64,000 bases of DNA from Uranotaenia lowii (taxonomy: Eukaryota; Arthropoda; Insecta; Diptera; Culicidae): NCBI RefSeq assembly GCF_029784155.1, contig NC_073691.1, positions 137,218,409-137,282,408 on the forward strand, given 5' to 3'. Made by a program: the position numbers and the translations under genes. This document shows positions 1 through 12,025 of the stretch, one piece after another. A model generated the notes under the pieces. That model did no database searches, was not told the origin of the DNA, and saw only the letters and a program-made list of their open reading frames with translations. Numbering within the stretch: the stretch's first letter is position 1; each line of letters starts with the position of its first letter.

Positions 1-260
1 TATTATAAAAGTATCTGGCAAGTCTATGCTTAGGACGAGCAGCAGTTCAAGGCAAACTGGCTTTCTGCGGCGAAGAAGGTGGACAAGGTGGCTGTAAAAA
101 ATCTGATGGCTGATGGTTAAGCGTAAGGTCCGGCAATTCGAACTTTGAAAAGCGGAAGCCTAACTGAATATTTTTCCTGAATTTTATTCTAATTAAACTA
201 ATTAAACGATTTCACAGATTTACACACGTTTTCCCTTTCGCATTTCATTTCGAAGCTGTA
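1..260 (+). pseudogene. 3' end of a DD37E-type mariner transposase plus 3' UTR
   Basis: The frame starting at position 34 encodes a 28-residue C-terminal piece beginning DEQQFKANWLSAAKK and stopping at 118-120. The coding signal continues one base out of frame just after the stop (a VKRKVRQF-like tail), so this copy carries a frameshift. Bases 37-65 match the transposase piece at 44620-44650, which has a recognisable DD37E mariner core. The element is cut by the window edge. The transposase family catalyses cut-and-paste transposition; this copy is dead as seen. The downstream bases to about 260 are AT-rich and look like the element's 3' untranslated end, but the terminal inverted repeat was not identified. 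Confidence 0.7.
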
Positions 261-430
261 AATTACTAAAAATCGCATGAAACATCCACAATCAGGGGAA
301 TTAGGTGAAAGGACTCAACGAGTAGAAGTTGAATTTTGCTATCTGACGCCCTCTTGAAATCCAAGATGGCGACTTTCGATTAACTTTAAAAATGCTATAA
401 ATCATCGAATATTATATGAAACCTTCGAAA
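261..430 (-). repeat. Single unit of the CCATCTTG/CAAGATGG dispersed repeat
   Basis: This stretch contains a diverged unit of the repeat arrayed at 27895-28640 and 31369-31640: 'ccaagatggcg', 'aaaatgctataaat', 'cgcatgaaa', and a 'gtagaagttgaattttgctatctgacgcc' type segment. It is in reverse orientation relative to most units at 28 kb. No coding potential. Confidence 0.55.
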
Positions 431-699
431 TATGGGAATTTGTCAAATGGGATGATAGATTGAATGTTTATCTTCATTTTCCCATTTCCAATGTTCATGT
501 ATTCATCAAATAATCTTAATATAATTTGACTAATTCTTTGTACTTTCGACTCGACTTTTTTAATAATTTTAATAATTTTTTTTAACTTATATCAGTGTTA
601 GCAGTCATATAGCCTGTTTTTCAAAAAAATAACAAAGATTAAAAAAAACAAACATATTGCCCCAGATAATCACTAACGAAAATGAAAGTAGAATGACCT
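431..699. other. AT-rich DNA, nothing recognised
   Basis: No frame, repeat or signal that I can support. Confidence 0.5.
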
Positions 700-1071
700 C
701 ATTTTTTTATACCTTGTATAAAAATGGAAGCGTTTTCTTTGTAACACCATCACGTATAATCGGAAGGTCGGAAAGAAATAAAGTTTGGTATCTGAGGGTT
801 TTTCGGGCCATAAATGTTGGTATAATAGTTTCAAAAATCTTACTTTTTTATGAAAGGGGACCCCTAAAAAATCAACTAAAAATGACACAAGTCGAACAAT
901 TTTAATACGATTTTCATACAAATTGATTCACGAGCATGAAGAAGTTTGGGACGTGTATGTCGTACTTAAAAGCCATTTCTCCTTTATTTTTTTTTTTCTG
1001 TGTAGATGAAGTTATACATTTATAACAATTTATTGATTTAAAGGTAAAACAAAGTTTATCGGGTCAGCTAG
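700..1071 (+). mobile_element. Helitron-related relic ending in CTAG
   Basis: The right end reads GGGTCAGCTAG followed by T, the same end as the complete Helitron at 38238-40442. Internally, 'tatctgagggtttttcgggcc' and 'ggtataatagtttcaaa' match the 5' region of that Helitron (38330-38370). The usual 3' hairpin before CTAG is not evident. The element looks internally deleted and diverged. Confidence 0.55.
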
Positions 1072-1107
1072 TAGTTTATGAAGCTTAGTTCTTTTAGAAA
1101 TGGGACA

Positions 1108-1156
1108 TCGGGATGAATAAGCCAGTGATGCTTAAAATCCCTTGAGAAAAAAAAAA
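1108..1156 (+). mobile_element. Ultra-short LINE/SINE 3'-tail insertion (49 bp) with target-site duplication
   Basis: A 49-bp insert begins TCGGGATGAATAAGCC, ends AAAATCCCTTGAG plus an A-run, and is flanked by an exact 13-bp direct repeat TAGAAATGGGACA (1095-1107 and 1157-1169). It can fold through GGGAT/ATCCC and an inner AAGC/GCTT stem. The same tail, with different arms but the same fold, is inserted at 29611-29660. It is interpreted as the extreme 3' end of a LINE or SINE inserted by target-primed reverse transcription. Confidence 0.8.
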
Positions 1157-1169
1157 TAGAAATGGGACA

Positions 1170-4100
1170 GTTACGAATGCGTGTATCTCAAAATCCATTC
1201 GTTTGATCTAAATACTTTCTATGAAGGAAATAAAGGTAATCTTATGTTAATTCATGAAAAGAATAGAAAAATATTTATCGTTTTTTTGTAAGAAAATATT
1301 CGTCTAATCTATATTTTAGGTTGCTACCCTATACAACTACTATTGCTACGGCTATACAACTTACGAGCTTTGGAACTAGCAAAAAAATTGTTGTTTGAAG
1401 TTATATTTGAATGACTCATTACTAGGCAACACTTTCTGCTTATCGGAGAAAAAATTTGGACATTTGAGCGATCTACTCTTAGTATTTGGCTTATTCGAAA
1501 CTAAAAATGCTGGTATGAGCCTTGACTCCCCTGATGACCCTTAACCGTTGCCCATCATGTGCTTCACTCCATCTTCATCAGGGGCGGTCCTAGAGTTGGC
1601 TCTTGGGGGGGGTGATTTTCCAAATTTTCAAAAATCAGTCAATAAGAAGGATCGTAAATATCTGGCGGAAAAAAGGTTAATTTTGAGAAACATAGTGGTG
1701 CATGGAGGAAGGGGGGGGGGGAGGGGGGGGGTGTTTGCAGTTGCAAATAAGTCTTGTATTTAGTAGGTTTGTATACTTGTAGGTTTGAAATTTGAAAAAT
1801 TTGAAATTAAAGAAAAATAGTGAAAACTATTTACAAATTTCCTCATTATACTTATTTCGATATCTTTTTATAAAACAATCTGCGAATCATAGATGTTCAC
1901 CATAAAAAAGTGTTGAAAAAAGATAATTTTCGTAATTAAACATTTTGCAGTTAAAAAATTATAACTTTAAAAATTCTTTAAATAATTTAACGATATAAAT
2001 GTCATTTCACAAATGAAAATTAAACACACATTGCCTTGGAAGAAATTGTAAAAAAAAAAATCTTCAAGTAATCCACAATATTTTAATGGGAATCTTCATA
2101 TCCGGGTAAGACACTCACCAAAAATTTTAATGATTCTCAATTTGCAATGATTCCAAAATAGTTATTTGAAAAAAGTGTTTTTTAATAATTGCTATGAATT
2201 AAAAACTGAATATTTCATTATTTTTATGAAATATTTTGCTGAATCGTTGTTCGAAAGTATTGAATTATTATAAATTCTTATTAAAACTCTTCAATTTAAA
2301 AATATAAATTTAATTCTAAAATAAGATAATCAAAATTATAATTTTAGGTATGAAGCTTTTGAAACTTCATTTTCATTTGTTTTTTCTTGAGTGTCAAGCT
2401 CTTATAAAAGTCTAGTAGATATGTTATGAGCTTTATTGGAACTGAATCCAAAGAAAAAGTAACTAATTTGTAACGAATTATTTATGAAAAAAGTGAAAAG
2501 TCGATTTTTTTCTTCATGTTCTCAATATTTTAAAATTTTTTCTATAACGATTGAATTAAATAAAAACATATTGCATAAAGAGTCCATTTCTGAATGTTAA
2601 AACTATTTCAAAATTGCAGTGATAATCCATAATCAATTGCCATTGAAATAACCAAACTTTTACATTCAGCGTGGATTTTTTAACCTAAATCATGAAGCTG
2701 GATTTCTACTTCAAATTTTAAATATTATTGTGTAGATGAGCTAAAAACAGTAACTGCGATATAATTGGTGTGAATCCTGAAATCCAGCCTTGTTGGTCAA
2801 AAATTAGAAAAAATGTCTTTCAAATGTTCAACCTGAGCGATTGTCTTGTTCTCGAGAAAACAGTCGGAAATTACGGAATAGTTTTATCATCTGGTAAAAA
2901 TTAAAACAGAGGTAAGTTTTTGGAGCCTGTGTTTAAAAAATTGATTCTGGAAATTAATTTCTGAACTCGATTTCAGATTTTGTCCATCACCTGTAGTTTT
3001 AGAATTAGTGTTTTCAGTATTTTTCGAAAATTGAATAGATATCATTAGAGATGTATCGAATAGTGCGAACGGCCGAATACCAACTATTGGCCCTTTTCAA
3101 GTATTCGGGGAAACGAATATTCTGAACATGAAAAATTCTCAATAAGCTTTAAATGTGTTCAAAAGTACTGTCTGCATCACCGAATATTCTGCAAAAAAAA
3201 ATACCACTGTGAGTAATATTTTAAAGTGATGATAGAATTGCAAAGCAAAAGTACTAATCAAAGCAGGTGAAAAACACTTTTTTTCGTGATTTGTATAGAA
3301 TTTGAAGCATAACTGATATTCAGTTTCAACCAATATTCTAAGTTTCACATTTTTAATGTAATTTATTTTTTACCATAAAATACCCATAATTGATGTTTTT
3401 TAATAATTTTAATCATAATGTGGTCTCAAAAAAATTTTATCGTAACCATTTCTTACTTAATTAACTTAATTTTGAAAGTTTGAAAATAAATAATAGATTT
3501 TTTTATAAAAACTATTGATCATTATTCAAATGGTTTAATTGTGATAACGGCTCAAATTGAAAGAGGCCCTTCAAGCCCAAGGGGTATAAAAGCATAAAAG
3601 CTAATGAAAGACGTAAAATATCACAGTAAATAAGCTTTGGGAAGAAAAATAAGTGATTTACTTTAAAAAATAGAAACTTATTTAGAGAAAACACATTTTT
3701 AATTTGATGTGTTTGGCAATTTTCCATTTATTTCTCTAAAATTTTTATTTTTTTTTTTCAAACGTAAAAGTATGTAGATTAAAATTCTAAATATCTGAAA
3801 ATAGTTTGAATTATGAAAAACTGTTTTATATCAATAAATCAAAATCGATCATTTTTGCTACGTTGAGGCGAATACTATCAAATCTCATTTTTTTCAAAAA
3901 CTTTCCAGAACAAGAAATTATTTTAAAAAAAATATTCTGAAAATTGAATGCTACTTTTCAATTCAAATTGTCTAGACAGTTACGATATCTTCAATTCAGA
4001 GAACAATATGGGCGTTTAAGAATCTCTAATTGAGATGTATTCTGTAAATTGGAAATTGCAATACAAAATAAACCAAGAAATGAAAATGTTGTAGGCAACA

Positions 4101-4497
4101 AAAATCGAATCTGTCCAGGTGAATACTGGAGGAGGGTGGTGGGGATTGCCAAATGTCCACACGTTTGAACGGAGAGGGAGAAGGGGGTAAAAATCTCATT
4201 TTTCTGTCAACGTGGTATCTGGACGGCCCCAAAGGTTTTAACAGTTAAAGGCTCAAGTCTTTTTTTCTTTTAAAAAGAATCGAAACAAGTTTGCAGGTAT
4301 TTATTGAATATACCGGTGGACATTATCAAAAAAAAATAATCAAATTATGGCTAAAATTTTAACGAAGATAGTATGAAATAACATTTTTACTAAATATCCA
4401 AAAAGCGAAAACAACTCATGAGCATTAAATATAACTTATCAGATAAGCGATACCTTGTTTGATGACAGAGATACGCAAGAAATTAAATTGCATGTTT
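1170..4497. other. Gene-free AT-rich stretch with G-runs
   Basis: No supportable gene. G-rich patches lie near 1604-1612 and 1710-1731. Around 3060-3125 there are short inverted pieces of the type CGAATA/TATTCG. The remainder is AT-rich single-copy-looking DNA; I see nothing else in it. Confidence 0.5.
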
Positions 4498-4931
4498 CAC
4501 ATGATCCCAAACTTTTTGCCGATACATCACATTGGAGGTGAGCCCAAACTTTTGATCGATAACTTAAGTAGCTATTTTATTTGTTTAAAGCACTATGCAA
4601 ATTTTTTAGCACAAAATTTAAAAAAATGTATTTTGACATTTATGAAAAAAGATTAAAATGCAACTCGAATTTTTAAATTCGGTCCACCCTACCCTGAACT
4701 GATCGGGTTGAAATATAAAGTGCGATTTTTTGGAAATTTTCCAACTTTACGCTAAGTTTAAGTCATATTAAGTTAAAATATACATTTTGCCAAAACATAC
4801 GAAAATGGTTTTGATTTTCGAACATAGAATGAGCTCAAAAGAAATGCAATATGTAATCAGTTGACTGAAATATAATCAATCAAATTTTCTTGTTTTTGAG
4901 GGGGTGATCCCAAACTTTTGGCCGGTAGCGT
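4498..4931. mobile_element. Relic of a Tc1/mariner-like element with repeated terminal phrase
   Basis: The phrase GATCCCAAACTTTTGGCCGG, the terminus of the element at 34583-35317, occurs at about 4903-4927 and in two diverged copies at about 4501-4522 and 4538-4560, all in the same orientation. The interior (4740-4890) also resembles the interior of the 34.6-kb element ('gctaagtttaagtcatat', 'aatgcaatatg'). No opposing left end was found, so this is a truncated or rearranged copy. Confidence 0.55.
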
Positions 4932-5629
4932 ATATGGTCAGCAAATTCTTATTCAACGCTGTACCTCAACAAAAGTTATTTGATGAAATTCGGTCCAGTT
5001 CGGTGCAATTCAGTTACAGCTGTTTTAGTTTGGCGAACCGACTTTTTTCAGTTTTAAGCTATTAAATGAATAATAAATTCATTTATTGAAAAAACACCCC
5101 CACGGAGTGGAACAATTTGAGAATTCGGAAGTACACCTACTATGAAAAGTTTATAGTTTTGATACAAAATCCAGCGTTTGCGAGTATTTCGTAACGGTTT
5201 TTTGCCGCTTGGGGGGGGGGGTGATCACCCCGATCACCCCCCCCCCATAGGACCGCGCCTGATCTTCATCTTTGTTGACGTTTTTGATAGTGTTTGCAAA
5301 CTTTTCCACAACTAACTCACAGTAATATTTTGAATAATCAATGGTTTTGTGTGATTCTAGAGGCGAACCAGCCTGTGGCTGAAACCCTCTCAACTAAAGA
5401 CAAAAAAATGGTTTTGTCAACTATCAATTTAATAATGATGGATTTTGAAGGATACTGTGCAAAATATTTTTTTCCTTTTTTTCTTACATCGTAAATATCT
5501 CAAAAACACGTGAATTTTAAATTTTGAAAAAATAAGTAATTTTCACAGACAGCAAAATGCTGTCAAAATTTTGAATGTCCGATTACTAATAAACGAGCTA
5601 TTAGCAAGCTGACTGACTCTTTTACTGAC
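4932..5629. other. Gene-free stretch
   Basis: Apart from the G/C hairpin at 5211-5247 I see no gene, RNA or repeat that can be supported. Confidence 0.45.
5211..5247. repeat. Poly-G/poly-C palindrome
   Basis: A G-run followed by TGATC, a short ACCCC spacer, then GATCA and a C-run forms a near-perfect hairpin with a stem of about 14 bp. It is probably the end or core of a MITE-like repeat. Confidence 0.7.
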
Positions 5630-6390
5630 TAACCCCTCCCGCTTTTAATACAGATGAGGGGGGAGGGGGTTCTTATAAAATCAGCAAAACTTGGAAAACT
5701 ATCGAGTTGGTAAGCCTCACGCCATGCTTCTGAAGGTTGGACTTGAGCCGAGATTTTATTGCAACATTTTCTTGTCTCTTGTTCAAAATAACCCTCCTCT
5801 CTGGAAAGAGGGAGGGGGCCTCCAATACTAAAGAAATATACATTCATAACTTGAAAACTGATCATGTTAATGGAGTCAAATTTGGCATGTGGAAGTGTAT
5901 TAAAGTACGCGGAATGTTTCTTTAATGGTTTAGAACCCCTCCCTCTATTCAATTAGGAGATTGGAAGAGAAAAGAGAGGCTCTCTTATATTGTTTTGCTT
6001 AACTCGAGAATTAGCATGGTAGGGTATCTGTATACTAGAATTGTTTTTATAATCATTTGTTTATTTGTGTAAAACATACCCTTCTGGCCTTCCTTGGGAG
6101 AAGAAGGGGGCTTTCACACAATTTTACAAATCACGAGAAATAATAGAGCAAATGAAAGCCAATTTGGCATTATAGGGTGTTTGTATACGAAAAAAGTTTG
6201 ATGCCCTTCCTTCCTTGGGGAAAATGGAACAGTGGAAAGGACTTTTAAAGAAATTTGTTAAATATTTAGATACATTATAAAGCAAATGAATCCAAATTTG
6301 GTAACGGAGGATAATTGGGTACGAGAAATGGCCCCATGATTATTCCAATGAAGAGATAGGACGGAGAAAAGGACTTCCTATCCTTTTTCG
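5630..6390. repeat. Degenerate tandem array of Helitron-type units
   Basis: About four or five diverged units of roughly 150 bp. Each has a 'cccctccct...gggaggggg' block followed by 'aaatgaa(t/g)ccaaatttgg(c/t)a' and a 'ggtgttt.tatacgaaa' type segment (for example 5870-5890, 6160-6180, 6285-6300). The same unit, in less diverged form, is in the Helitron at 38290-38410 and the relic at 700-1071. No ends visible here. Confidence 0.5.
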
Positions 6391-7997
6391 TTGTTTGGTT
6401 TTGATTACCGCACTTCTCTATGTTTTTCTTTAATTGATATTTTTCGGTGATTTATGCAAGACAAAATTAAAACTGCTGTTTTTTCACGTTTCGACCTACT
6501 AAACTTTAGCCATCTGCAGAAAAAAAAATTGTTTTGCCGCGTGTTTCCCTAACGGCCTTTATATAAAAATTTCTTTTTCCAAACCTTGTAATATTTGTGA
6601 TAATTTCGTAAAACATTATATTATTTCTGCTCCCTTGGCAACACTTGTCCGGAAACGCGTGCATATAAAGTTAGCACAATCACTCTATTTTATATCGCTG
6701 CTTCTCGGTATAACCTCTCAGTAAGCTGATGTTGAAAGAAATCGGCCGAGAAGAAGAATTATGAGCACTTTTGTGATCCGGCACCATGAATCGACCCTCT
6801 CGCCTGCAGTACCATCGTCTTCTGGCAGTTATCGAGGTGGGGTAAAGTTTTGTCAATGTCACCCTCTGCCACGTTAAAACTCCCTAAAAATCCTCTTGTT
6901 CTATGTCGTTCTAATGGAGCGGAGTGGCATTCCGAGGCTAGGAAAGCCCATAACAATACAAGCATCATTAACAGCTGTAATGCCTATCGCAACTGATGGG
7001 ATTTTAATTGACCTTCTCATGATGAAACCTAGAACCGCAACATAATTATGTTGTTAAAATGTAATAAATACCAATCTTACCCAATAGGAAACACTTTTAA
7101 CTCACTTGACAATATTTGATGGCAGAAGCAGTTTATCTTTGCTATAATTAATTTGAATAATTTGGGTCCTAAAAAAACTATGTCATGACTCAAGAAACAT
7201 CCTCTCAATCCTATGGAAAATAAGGTTTACTCACACACGGCACATTTAAATACACGGGGCGGAAATTGTGTCTAGCCAAACAACAAAACGGTTTTGCGTG
7301 GCCGACATCAGAAACACGCTTGACATGCTTCAACACCTCTCTCTATCTTGCTGCTTTCTCACCACCGGCTCTGTACAGACAAAACTGTACAATCCCCATA
7401 ATGATTGTAATTATCTTGTAAAAACTAACTGCTTAAATTAATGTGCAAGAGCGTGTCGGCGTTACAGCAGCAAAAAGACGGCGGACTTTTTGAGTAATCA
7501 TAATTTTCTTACGAACATGGTTCGTGATTCTAGATCAGAGTGCGAACAAATCGATTTTTAGTACTACAGAAAAAAAACTATTTTTTCTCGAAGCCAGCAA
7601 TCACAACAATATAAATTCGGAATTCAATGAAAAGTAGTGTCAAGATTTCCTGGCTAGCGTTTGAAAGCTTTGAAAGCTTCATGAATGAAACTTATTGGCT
7701 ATGCAAAGAAGCATTTTGCAATGTTTTTCTCTTCATCTAATGGTGAAACAGCTTTAAATATGCTGGCAGTAACTCTAAAAATCGAAAATGAATGAACAAT
7801 TTTTTTTATCATTAAATATATTTTTGGAGTGAAAGTTAGCTTGATGGTTTGCTGGTGTAAATGTTGTACAAAAACATGGAATATTAAACTAACCAAAGTT
7901 GTATTTGTTGAACTTCAGTACGTCTCTGCTAGTATTGGAATGAAAAATTTCGTTTTTCCAGACAAATTCCCATACATTCACTGCAATTTTTTTTTTG
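6391..7997. other. Gene-free stretch
   Basis: Short open frames on both strands overlap each other and have no recognisable domain. No RNA gene or terminal repeat is seen. Confidence 0.45.
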
Positions 7998-8150
7998 CTG
8001 GAGATCAGCAAAATTTTGCTGGTTTTTATCCCGCTGACTTTCCAGCAAAATTTCCAGCAATGTAAGTGCTGCAAAAAACAGCAAGAATTAAGGCTGGTTT
8101 CCAGCAAATCAAATTGCTGGAAATCAGCAATCCAGATTGCTAGAGACCAG
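7998..8150. repeat. GCTGG/CCAGC palindromic MITE-like repeat
   Basis: The motif TTGCTGG / CCAGCAA alternates about ten times in 150 bp in both orientations (for example 'ttgctggaaatcagcaa'), giving many overlapping small hairpins. It is most simply a MITE whose terminal motif is reiterated. No target duplication identified. Confidence 0.55.
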
Positions 8151-8215
8151 CTATTTCTTTAAAAATAACCAGCTCTATTCTGTATCAAATTTATATTTCA
8201 ATTCAAAATTAAATA

Positions 8216-9253
8216 GGGTTGCCCTACTTTGGACCTTTTAAGCGGTGGTTTTTAAATAATCATGTTTTTCTCATAAATGGGCAGGAAACTTATATCTTTC
8301 AGGAAATTCGTTTATAAGTCATGATCTTATCTGCAAGTTTCAATGAAAATTTTCAACATATGTTTCGCCGCTATTGAGAGATTTGCAAAGATATGGATGA
8401 TCAAAATATCCAACTTTGAACCTACTGTTCCTATTTTGGTACTGGACCGGTTCCTTTTATTGGACCTAGAACTAAAATTCTCATAAAAAGTTTGATTTTT
8501 CGAAAATAAATAAACAAATTCATTCAACATGTAATTTTCAATAAATTTTTACCATAAAAAAGTATTACAGCTTTTTAACATAAAAAAACTAAAATTTCTG
8601 TCATAAATATCACAAAAAAGATATTCCCCGACAGCTCTATCAGCAGAATAGCTGAAACTTTTTGTGTTTACTTACTTGCAGTTTATTTGCGTAAAGCATG
8701 CAAAAAAAGTTAGAAATATTCAATATTGGTTCTGAATTATGTCCCAATTATAAATTCGCAGCTCTGTTGATTTCTTGGTATGGATACAAAGTATTGGTGA
8801 TGTCAGGTCTAAACATGGAACATCAAAGTCGAAAGTTTCCTATATTTGGACCCTTAGCAATTTTTCCGAGTTTTCCATTGATTTTCATAAATTTTAGGAA
8901 AAATAGGTAGTACGGTTCATATAATTCACAGTGAAGGTAATTTTCCTTTAAACTTTGGCTTGGACAGTAAAAAAATCGTGATTTTTCCTTAAACACTCTA
9001 ATTTCTTAAAATGCGTCCCACTAATTGAGCTGTCTGATTTACCACTGATGAGGAGGTACATTTTTAAAAACGTTGAAAATTTTATCAGAGAGACTTTTAA
9101 TGGCAAAAAATTGTATTGTAGGATTCAGGAAGAATAAGAGTTCATTGTGTGCATACGAATATCTTTATTCTATGCCAGCAAAATGACTTATTTACAATTT
9201 TCGGCACTTTAGGACTAAAGAAGGCTCTAGGTCCAAAGTAGGAGCACTCACCC
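8216..9253. mobile_element. TA-flanked MITE, terminal phrase CCTACTTTGGACC
   Basis: The left end is TA-GGGTTGCCCTACTTTGGACC (from 8214) and the right end, read inward, is TA-GGGTGAGTGCTCCTACTTTGGACC with shared CTACTTTGGACC. The element is 1038 bp between TA dinucleotides. Variants of the phrase recur inside (about 8440-8470 'ttggtactggacc', 8850 'atatttggaccc'). No transposase. It belongs to the structural class described at 62361. Confidence 0.65.
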
Positions 9254-9255
9254 TA

Positions 9256-9560
9256 GCTGTTCATATAATAAGCTGTAAAAACAATTGTTTCATCCTATTT
9301 TTAAATAATGTAAATTTATTTTTCGGCATATCGGTGAAATGTATATTCTTGAAGAAAGAATATCAGAACTGAAAATTGATAAAGATGGATATAGAAGTGA
9401 GGAGAAAATTTAACAGATGTTGAAAAGAGCGAAAGAGCTTTTTTGCGAGGAAAACTTATTAACGAACACCATACTTTACCCCGCAACATTTCATTATTTA
9501 GGAGAAGTAGTACCGGGTGGCACTACCTTAACCTATACAATGATGTCTGGTTGGTCCGAA
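9256..9560. other. Gene-free stretch
   Basis: Nothing supportable. The last part leads into the hairpin at 9561. Confidence 0.45.
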
Positions 9561-9619
9561 GTCTACATGTGGTGAACACGTATACCCGTCCGGAGTATAC
9601 GTGTTCACCACATGCAGAC
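9561..9619. repeat. Near-perfect 25-bp hairpin
   Basis: The arms 9561-9585 and 9595-9619 are inverted copies with one mismatch in 25, separated by a 9-base loop (ccgtccgga). The arm core is CATGTGGTGAACACGTATAC. The structure ends 11 bases before the LTR at 9631. Arms of this quality imply a recent inverted duplication or a functional stem. Confidence 0.9.
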
Positions 9620-9630
9620 TATAACAAATG

Positions 9631-10635
9631 TGTCGGCTAGCGGGTTCAGCGGTGCTGAAACTCCCTAGTATGTATGCCTCAGGGTCGGCTTAAGCTAAAA
9701 GCGATTCGGCTAGCCAAGAAAACACTTTAATTTGAATTGAAATCTCCCACGTTTATTTTCACCTTTTTGAAATTAAGGTTTTCTTGCGCACACTTGGGAC
9801 TCTGTCCCACCCCCTTATTGCAAACTCCTACCCTTGTTGCTGCAATGGTACCTCTGGTGGGTCGTTGAATGGCGACACCCCTCCTTCGTCGAACCGGCCT
9901 CACTACGTCGCAAACCTGCGGAATTGGTGGTCGTCGGATTCCAGTACGTTCCGACACTGCACTACGATGGCTGTGAGTTCTTGTCTACTCCAATCCCGGA
10001 CTAAGTTGTTTGTAGGTGGTTGACGGCTGCCCTACGGTTGTGGTAGATAGTCGGCGATTAACAAGCCGACGGCGATGGGGGTGCTCTTGCGGGTGACCCT
10101 TACCGGACTCACTGATGGATACTCGGTTTGTCGACGGACCAAGGTATCGACAGCTAACCGTTGGTAGATCGGTAGAGCACAGGTGAGTATTGCTGCTGGG
10201 TCAGGACGCAATGGCAGCAATGGCGGATTTCGATCCAAGCCACGAGACTAAAGACGTCTGCGACTAAGGTAAAACCTCGGGGTCCTGTTAGGAAATCGGG
10301 ATAGGGTTTAGAATCGCGCTGAGAACGGTGGTCACTGTGGCTACGGGGTATGGTTCTTTGGGTTACCTGAATATCCAGGGAATTCGGTCCTTCCGGATTC
10401 CAGTAATTTCACTTTTGGCACTTGTCTATTGGACACGTTTTCTGTGTAGTGCTATACGTTCGGCTATTGATAGTGAAATGGCCGATCATTGACCCCGTAG
10501 CCGCGTAGAATGACGTAAGACGTCACCGTTCTTTCGCCCCATCCTGATTGTCGTGTCGCCTCGCTCATTCGCCCTCCTCATCATCGTTTCGCCTCGCCTC
10601 TTCACTCGATCCCCGACATCTGGTGGTGGAATTCT
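9631..10635 (+). mobile_element. LTR of a retrotransposon, 5' part, truncated by gap
   Basis: This sequence starts TGTCGGCTAGCGGG and is a very close inverted match to the LTR at 32357-34279. It lacks the TTAA MITE that interrupts that copy: at 9690-9693 it has an intact single TTAA in the equivalent position. The last 165-170 bp of the LTR expected from the other copy fall in the gap. Whether an internal region follows cannot be seen. Short open frames here are not retrotransposon genes. Confidence 0.75.
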
Positions 10636-11135
10636 NNNNNNNNNNNNNNNNNNNNNNNNNNNNNNNNNNNNNNNNNNNNNNNNNNNNNNNNNNNNNNNNN
10701 NNNNNNNNNNNNNNNNNNNNNNNNNNNNNNNNNNNNNNNNNNNNNNNNNNNNNNNNNNNNNNNNNNNNNNNNNNNNNNNNNNNNNNNNNNNNNNNNNNNN
10801 NNNNNNNNNNNNNNNNNNNNNNNNNNNNNNNNNNNNNNNNNNNNNNNNNNNNNNNNNNNNNNNNNNNNNNNNNNNNNNNNNNNNNNNNNNNNNNNNNNNN
10901 NNNNNNNNNNNNNNNNNNNNNNNNNNNNNNNNNNNNNNNNNNNNNNNNNNNNNNNNNNNNNNNNNNNNNNNNNNNNNNNNNNNNNNNNNNNNNNNNNNNN
11001 NNNNNNNNNNNNNNNNNNNNNNNNNNNNNNNNNNNNNNNNNNNNNNNNNNNNNNNNNNNNNNNNNNNNNNNNNNNNNNNNNNNNNNNNNNNNNNNNNNNN
11101 NNNNNNNNNNNNNNNNNNNNNNNNNNNNNNNNNNN
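10636..11135. other. Assembly gap, 500 N
   Basis: Exactly 500 Ns, the usual placeholder for a gap of unknown size. It separates the LTR from the RTE-like relic. Confidence 0.99.
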
Positions 11136-12025
11136 GCATTTTCGTGCCAATTCCGGTAACTGCTGGAGTGAGACAAGGATGTATTTTATCACCTCTGCTT
11201 TATCTCATCGGATCGATTGACTGTAGACCAAACCGAGGATAGCCGTGGAATCGTTTGACTGTGGAGTAGCTGAGCAACCTTGACCTGGCCAACGATATTA
11301 TTTTGCTCGCCCAAAGACAACCAGACATCCAGAGCAAAATCGATGACCTCACAGAAAGTTTCAATGCAGCAGGTCTCAAAATCAATGTCGGAAAGACCAA
11401 GTCGATGAAAATCAACACAGGAAATCCATCCAATTTCGTGGTAGCTGGACAAAAGGTTGAGAAAGTGTAGTGCTTCCAGTATCTTGGTCGTCAGATAACG
11501 CATGATGGTGGTACCAAAAAATACACCAAAACCCGGATCAAAAAGGGCGATTTGCGTTTACGAGTTTTTGTAACATCTGGCGGTCGCGCCAGATCTCTCT
11601 TCGGACAAAATTCCGAATCTTTAACTCAAACGTCAAACCCGTATTGTTGTACGGGTGCGAAACTTGGTGCACATATGCGGTATCATCCGCGATTGATGGC
11701 CTGGCAGCTGGATCTCAAATGAGGACCGACATCGTCGGTGTCATCAAAGGGCGCTAGAAATCGAGATTCGGTAACGCAAGTGGAGATGTATTGGGCACAC
11801 GCTGCGAAAGGATGGGAACGAGATTTGCAGAGAGGCCCTTGAATGGAATCCAGAGGGACATCAAAGGAGAGGCAGATCCAGAAACTCTTGGCGGTGAAGC
11901 CTAGCCGCCGAAATACGAACTCTCGAGGAGAGTCTTGGCTGGGACCAAGTGAAGACCCTGGCTCCGGATCGTCAACAGTGAAGGTCTTTTACCACGGCCC
12001 TATGCGCTAGAGAATCGACGCAACG
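11136..12025 (+). pseudogene. RTE-like LINE reverse transcriptase, degenerate C-terminal half
   Basis: Just after the gap the translation shows the reverse transcriptase block AGVRQGCILSPLLYLI, then a decayed YADD block (LANDIILLA), a GLKINVGKTKSM block and a VEKV*CFQYLG block. Several stops and frame changes follow. The 3' portion matches the RTE-like piece at 45930-46512 base for base over long stretches but lacks about 49 bp around 11682 that the other copy has ('gacgacgcgaaaactgc...'). The protein would have reverse-transcribed its own RNA at the target. It is not functional. The family assignment (RTE rather than another LINE clade) is inferred from the C-terminal WIGHTLRK-type domain of the other copy. 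Confidence 0.7.

Noticed and set aside
10486..11242. Open frames of about 200 codons spanning the first gap
   Set aside because: Almost all codons are N; the frames exist only because Ns contain no stops. The same holds for the frame at 56532-57074.
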